Shown: positions 14,730 through 18,491 of the stretch, piece by piece
Numbering within the stretch: the first letter of the stretch is position 1
How the letters are laid out: every line of letters begins with the position of its first letter
From: an uncultured Bacteroidales bacterium
GTDB taxonomy: Bacteria; Bacteroidota; Bacteroidia; Bacteroidales; Paludibacteraceae
Direction: 5' to 3'
DNA length: 18,491 bases
Assembly: GCA_903873355.1 (NCBI GenBank)
Contig: CAIQOG010000058.1
Span: 1 to 18,491, forward strand
The notes under the pieces: model-generated
Database searches by the model: none
Seen by the model: the letters and a program-made list of their open reading frames with translations, nothing else
Told to the model about the DNA's origin: nothing
Program-made: the position numbers and the translations under genes

Positions 14730-15875
14730 ATGAACTACGATTTTGAAGAAATACGCTGCTATCGTGACGAGGAAGTGCATGAAGTGTTGAGTCGGTTGAT
14801 TGAGGAAAAGCAGTTTATGAAAGTGCTGAGTACGGTGTATCCTTTGCTTCCTAAGGAAGTTATCAAACAACGATTACTTTCATTTCATGCCAATTATGAT
14901 TTTCAGACAGATATGGTTTATCCATTTCTGCAATACCTTGAAGCTAACATGACCAAAGGTATTACGTTGCTTGGTCTTGATAAAACTGATAAATCAAAAC
15001 CTTATCTATACATATCAAACCACCGCGATATTATACTGGACTCTGCATTTCTATGCGGCAAACTGATTGAACAAAAAATGAACACGGTGGAAATTGCCAT
15101 TGGTGATAACCTGCTTATTTTTCCCTGGATTGAAGATTTGGTGCGGGTAAACAAAAGCTTTATTGTGAAACGCGGACTTAGTGCCCGTCAGGTTCTTGAA
15201 AGTTCGCAACGCCTATCAGCATACATTCATTACACTATCAACGAAAAACAGCAATCAATCTGGATTGCACAACGTGAAGGACGTGCCAAAGACTCCAACG
15301 ACCGCACTCAGGAAAGTTTGTTGAAAATGTTCAATATGTACGGAAAAGGTAGTTTCATTGAAAATATTTCGGAACTGAATATCTGTCCGCTAAGCATTTC
15401 GTATGAATACGACCCGTGCGATTTTCTGAAAGCCAAAGAGTTATACCAGCGCCATCTGAATCCTGATTTCAAAAAACATCCAATGGATGATTTGTTGAAC
15501 ATGCAAACCGGCGTGATGGGATATAAAGGACGGGTAGTTTATCAACTTACGGGTGAAATTCAGAAGGAACTTAAAGATATTGCCACTCAAACCGGCAATA
15601 AAAACGAACAGATAAAACTCACAGCAGAACTGATTGACCGTCGGATTCATTCCGGATATACTATTTACGCCATAAACAAAGTGGCTTATGATTTACTGCA
15701 TCGCACCAATCGCTTTGAGAAGGATTATACCACCATGGAAAAACTTGATTTCGAGCGCTATCTGTCACTGCAAATTGCCAAGATAGAATTGCCTGATAAA
15801 GATGAAGATTTTCTGATGACCCGATTGCTCGAAATGTATGCGAATCCGTTGATTAATCAGTTGGCAGCCAAATAA
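14730..15875 (+). CDS. PlsC-like glycerolipid acyltransferase
   Basis: Probable membrane-associated acyltransferase of the PlsC/LPLAT superfamily (1-acyl-sn-glycerol-3-phosphate or related acyltransferase). The first catalytic block is YISNHRDIILDSAF (94-107), with His98 and the candidate acid residues Asp100 and Asp104. The spacing His-x5-Asp differs from the usual His-x4-Asp. A second block, WIAQREGRAKDSNDRT (178-193), corresponds to the EGxR phosphate-binding motif (Glu183, Gly184, Arg185). No clear transmembrane helix is seen and 381 residues is longer than PlsC, with a C-terminal helical half. The neighbour cdsA uses the phosphatidic acid that such enzymes make, which supports a phospholipid role. 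An ornithine- or amino-lipid acyltransferase is an alternative. The octamer array precedes it and a strong terminator follows. Confidence 0.82.
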   Translation: MNYDFEEIRCYRDEEVHEVLSRLIEEKQFMKVLSTVYPLLPKEVIKQRLLSFHANYDFQTDMVYPFLQYLEANMTKGITLLGLDKTDKSKPYLYISNHRDIILDSAFLCGKLIEQKMNTVEIAIGDNLLIFPWIEDLVRVNKSFIVKRGLSARQVLESSQRLSAYIHYTINEKQQSIWIAQREGRAKDSNDRTQESLLKMFNMYGKGSFIENISELNICPLSISYEYDPCDFLKAKELYQRHLNPDFKKHPMDDLLNMQTGVMGYKGRVVYQLTGEIQKELKDIATQTGNKNEQIKLTAELIDRRIHSGYTIYAINKVAYDLLHRTNRFEKDYTTMEKLDFERYLSLQIAKIELPDKDEDFLMTRLLEMYANPLINQLAAK

Positions 15876-15876
15876 T

Positions 15877-15922
15877 AACATCAAAAAAACCCGTTCAAAT
15901 TTGAACGGGTTTTTTTGATGTT
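15877..15922. terminator. Perfect bidirectional terminator between convergent genes
   Basis: A 46-base perfect palindrome (15877-15899 with 15900-15922) centres on GTTCAAATTTGAAC, with the core ACCCG/CGGGT and A7/T7 tracts inside the arms. On both strands the GC core is followed by a T7 run, so it should stop the acyltransferase transcript and, on the minus strand, the barrel-protein transcript ending at 15942. Confidence 0.92.
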
Positions 15923-15941
15923 TGAAACAGTAACTTCTGAA

Positions 15942-16676
15942 TTATCGTTTTGTATCTCCAAGAATCTTATAAGAAATTCCCAACTTAATAACAGGATAAA
16001 TTCCGCTCCAGCTCATTGTCTTCAAAGTTGCATTAAGTTTGTCTATAGAAACCTGATTACCTTCAGCTGTGGCTGAAAACATATTTGTACCTGTAAGGCC
16101 AACCACATACGATTTCATAAAGTATGCGCCAAATTCGAGGCTCATACACAAGCGGTTATCCCGTGAAATATTGCGACCAAATCCAAATGCGGCATACGGT
16201 GAAAGCTTTTGCTCCGGCTTTAGAGTCACACCAAGATGACCAAGATCGTCGGGAGTAAAGGTTATATCACCAATTGTTATTGGATTTGCTGATTTAAAGG
16301 TTGCCGATAAATCCATATCAGTATAAACCACCCCACCCGAAATATAAAACGATTTTCCCAGATACAGGTCAAGAATGGCAGATAATCCACCGGTTTTTAT
16401 TGATGGAGTCATAGAAAGTGACTGTCCGCCAAAATCAACATTAATCGCATTATTGATAGGATAGACATTTTGAATCATACTATTATCCAACTTTTCATAC
16501 GACAAACGAATAGCTACATACTTGTTTAGAGCAGTTACCAAACTTGCGCCCAAACCATTTGTAGAAGCACTTACGCCCACACCTACACCAAAATAAGAAC
16601 GAGGTGTTGCATTATCCTGAGCTTGTGTCATCAAAGTTGCAAAGATGCACACGAAGATTATTATTAGTTTTTTCAT
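15942..16676 (-). CDS. Outer-membrane beta-barrel protein, function unknown
   Basis: A 244-residue secreted protein with a signal peptide ending near MTQAQ (residues 16-20). The mature part alternates hydrophobic and polar residues in short strands, with Gly/aromatic-rich segments such as SYFGVGVGVSAS (27-38), YISGGVVYTDMDL, SPYAAFGFGRNIS and the final strand YPVIKLGISYKIL, the pattern of small eight- to ten-strand OMP barrels of Bacteroidota. No enzymatic motif is seen. It is the second gene of a minus-strand pair, 11 bases after the lipoprotein gene, so the two are almost certainly one transcript and may act together at the outer membrane. Its 3' end runs into the perfect palindromic terminator. 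Confidence 0.82.
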   Translation of the reverse strand: MKKLIIIFVCIFATLMTQAQDNATPRSYFGVGVGVSASTNGLGASLVTALNKYVAIRLSYEKLDNSMIQNVYPINNAINVDFGGQSLSMTPSIKTGGLSAILDLYLGKSFYISGGVVYTDMDLSATFKSANPITIGDITFTPDDLGHLGVTLKPEQKLSPYAAFGFGRNISRDNRLCMSLEFGAYFMKSYVVGLTGTNMFSATAEGNQVSIDKLNATLKTMSWSGIYPVIKLGISYKILGDTKR

Positions 16677-16687
16677 GTTCTTTATGT

Positions 16688-18406
16688 TTATCTTAGTGAA
16701 TTAAAAATATTATCAGGCAATACAATATTGTATTTTACAATTACAATATTATCTGACGGGATAGGAATCGCAGGAAGTGTTACTGTGGTTGATGTTGAAC
16801 CGGAATTTACAGTTGGTGTACAAGTTACAACCAAAGTATTATTTACTTTATCAACTCTCAGTTTTGCGGTTGCATTTGATGTTCCATACATTGCAAGAAT
16901 ATCATAATTAACTCCTAATTGTATATTTAAAGTCCCAACACCGTTTACTAAAGAATTTAACAAGTAATTAGTGGTTGCTCCTGTTGGTCTTAAATATATT
17001 GCAGCATTCGGTTTAATAACCAAATCAGGTTGAGATTTAGAACTTAAACCAATATCTGTCTTAACAATCAATGCTCCGGTAACAGGTGTAGTTGCTTTAT
17101 TAATGGTTACCTCATAAGAACCACTACACAAATTCGGTACGTCTAATACGGCTGGAGTAAAGGTTACGCCCGGAGTAGAAGAAGTAAATGTGAGTTTAGC
17201 GGCTTTATTAGTTGGAGTGTTATAGAGTTGAATAAATCCATCATAAGGATCACCAGGTAATGCTGAAAAGTAATCAGTCTTGTGAAAATCCCAACTGTAA
17301 ACATTAGTGGTTACAGATCCTGAAATTCTTGTTTTATCACCTTTGAAAATAATTTTAGCACCCGAATAACAAGAATTTGTGAAAAAGTCCCAATTCCAGG
17401 TACTTAAATGCTGAACTGTTTCTTCCAGTACTAAATCTGCACCAACCTTCCGGATAGTATCCATTTTTTCTAGCACCCAATCACCATTGCCATCACTCTT
17501 ACTCCACATTTCAATCACATCGTTTTCTTTAATAGCAACGCCGGTTTTCGGATTAATCATCGCCGGATCTAATTTTGTTTTGATGTGTATTCCACCATTT
17601 TCAAATGTTTTTACCTCCTGATTACCGGCAGTAAGGTTTACACCAAACATACCTGCCGAAACCATTTTAATACTACTTGTAGATCCATCCGGCATTTTAG
17701 CACTTACATCTAAACCTCCGGGAATGGCAGCTTGCGCAACGCTATCTGTCGGGTTATAGAATACAACTTGTGATTTTACAGTTCCGGTCACCGGACTTCC
17801 ACTAGCATCTTTAAGAATTACTCCCTGGGGAATATTCACTGTTTGTGCCCCTGAATTCAACGACTCACTAGCTGTTGTATTTAACGCTCCTAAACTTGAT
17901 GTTGAAGCAAAATTTGACTTTTGGCTCACAGCTACTCCTTGAGGAGCATCACTGATTTTAATCAAAGGAATGCTTACTATTTTAGGTTTGTTCTCCACAA
18001 AAACAACCTTTTGCGTTACATTTACATATCCGGTTAAATTAGTTGTTACATTAAATTCTACCGGATTAGTATCAAGAGTTGCAGCTAAATGTGGATCAAC
18101 AACCAAATCGAGCATACCCATCATTGTTGAACAGGTAGTTGCAGATTGACCCAGATTATTGTAAACTGCTGATGCATTTTTTCCACTAACAGTTACAGTA
18201 GCAACATCGGTAATATACTGATTGGTTTTGGCATCAACAAACTCAAAATGCACTAAAGCTTTAAACTCCGGTGTTCCAACAACAAGTTTTACACTATCAA
18301 GCGAAGTTTTGAGTTTACCCAGATCTTCAGTCAGTGTACAATGTGAAAATAGCATAGGCGATAATGCCATTGCTACATAAATGATGAATTTACTTCCTTT
18401 TTTCAT
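16688..18406 (-). CDS. Surface or periplasmic lipoprotein with beta-sandwich repeats, function unknown
   Basis: A 572-residue protein with an N-terminal export signal ending in a relaxed lipobox, MLFSHC (Cys23; His at -1 is unusual but lipoboxes in this phylum are loose). About 45-150 looks like a beta-rich domain with transthyretin-like features. Residues about 188-345 (PQGVILKDASGSPVTG to WSKSDGNGDWVLEKM and QHLSTWNWDFF) match the general pattern of the FAM171/CILP-like extracellular domain found in Bacteroidota lipoproteins: a list of substitutable properties, an 'x-W-x-x-G-x-W' segment, then a 'HLSxWNxD' ending. The C-terminal 225 residues are further beta-rich sequence without a motif I recognise. 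First gene of the pair with the beta-barrel protein; no exact TAnnTTTG was found upstream, only an imperfect TTATTTG-like site. Substrate or ligand unknown. Confidence 0.78.
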   Translation of the reverse strand: MKKGSKFIIYVAMALSPMLFSHCTLTEDLGKLKTSLDSVKLVVGTPEFKALVHFEFVDAKTNQYITDVATVTVSGKNASAVYNNLGQSATTCSTMMGMLDLVVDPHLAATLDTNPVEFNVTTNLTGYVNVTQKVVFVENKPKIVSIPLIKISDAPQGVAVSQKSNFASTSSLGALNTTASESLNSGAQTVNIPQGVILKDASGSPVTGTVKSQVVFYNPTDSVAQAAIPGGLDVSAKMPDGSTSSIKMVSAGMFGVNLTAGNQEVKTFENGGIHIKTKLDPAMINPKTGVAIKENDVIEMWSKSDGNGDWVLEKMDTIRKVGADLVLEETVQHLSTWNWDFFTNSCYSGAKIIFKGDKTRISGSVTTNVYSWDFHKTDYFSALPGDPYDGFIQLYNTPTNKAAKLTFTSSTPGVTFTPAVLDVPNLCSGSYEVTINKATTPVTGALIVKTDIGLSSKSQPDLVIKPNAAIYLRPTGATTNYLLNSLVNGVGTLNIQLGVNYDILAMYGTSNATAKLRVDKVNNTLVVTCTPTVNSGSTSTTVTLPAIPIPSDNIVIVKYNIVLPDNIFNSLR

Positions 18407-18491
18407 TTTGTTTGAATTTTAATTATTATTAGACACTACAAAATTGAACAAATAATATTAATGGATTGTTTTAAAATTATTTGTAAAATTA

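Overview
The window looks like chromosomal DNA of a Bacteroidota member, probably order Bacteroidales. It is AT-rich. Several genes have a TAnnTTTG -7 element (TATCTTTG, TATATTTG) just upstream and almost no Shine-Dalgarno sequence. The gene orders acpP-fabF-rnc and rsfS-ftsH-LUD-cdsA, and the lipoproteins and outer-membrane barrel, also fit that phylum. The genus cannot be fixed from the sequence; a Paludibacter-like organism is only a guess.

Layout. 1-2300 (+): the 3' end of acyl carrier protein, then fabF and rnc, tightly packed. 2418-4217 (+): a long-chain acyl-CoA synthetase with its own promoter. A perfect 23-bp-arm palindrome separates it from a convergent secreted M6 metalloprotease (4297-6603, -). 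6604-6989 is the only gene-free stretch over 300 bases and holds an elaborate promoter region for a small heat shock protein (6990-7427, +). That gene abuts, stop codon to stop codon, a radical SAM/SPASM protein (7428-8444, -), and its terminator lies inside the radical SAM coding sequence. 8625-10328 (+) is an OmpA-like/TPR lipoprotein with a strong terminator. 10521-14616 (+) is the housekeeping cluster rsfS, ftsH, LUD-domain protein and cdsA. A tandem octamer array precedes a PlsC-like acyltransferase (14730-15875, +), which ends at another perfect palindromic terminator. 15942-18406 (-) is a two-gene unit: a surface lipoprotein followed by an outer-membrane beta-barrel protein.

How the genes fit together. 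Lipid metabolism recurs: ACP and FabF (fatty acid elongation), acyl-CoA synthetase (activation), CdsA (CDP-diacylglycerol) and an acyltransferase. Protein quality control and ribosome control are represented by FtsH, Hsp20 and RsfS. No phage, IS element, CRISPR array, tRNA or rRNA was seen.

The best leads are regulatory. (1) Three in-phase 22-bp repeats lie upstream of hsp20, beside a sequence resembling a sigma-54 promoter, although a housekeeping -7 match overlaps it. (2) A 20-bp hairpin with flanking A and T tracts lies inside the first codons of rnc, the gene for the double-strand-specific RNase III. (3) The hsp20 terminator is embedded in the 3' coding end of the opposing gene. (4) A seven-unit octamer array lies immediately before the acyltransferase. 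I did not find a clearly new multi-gene system.
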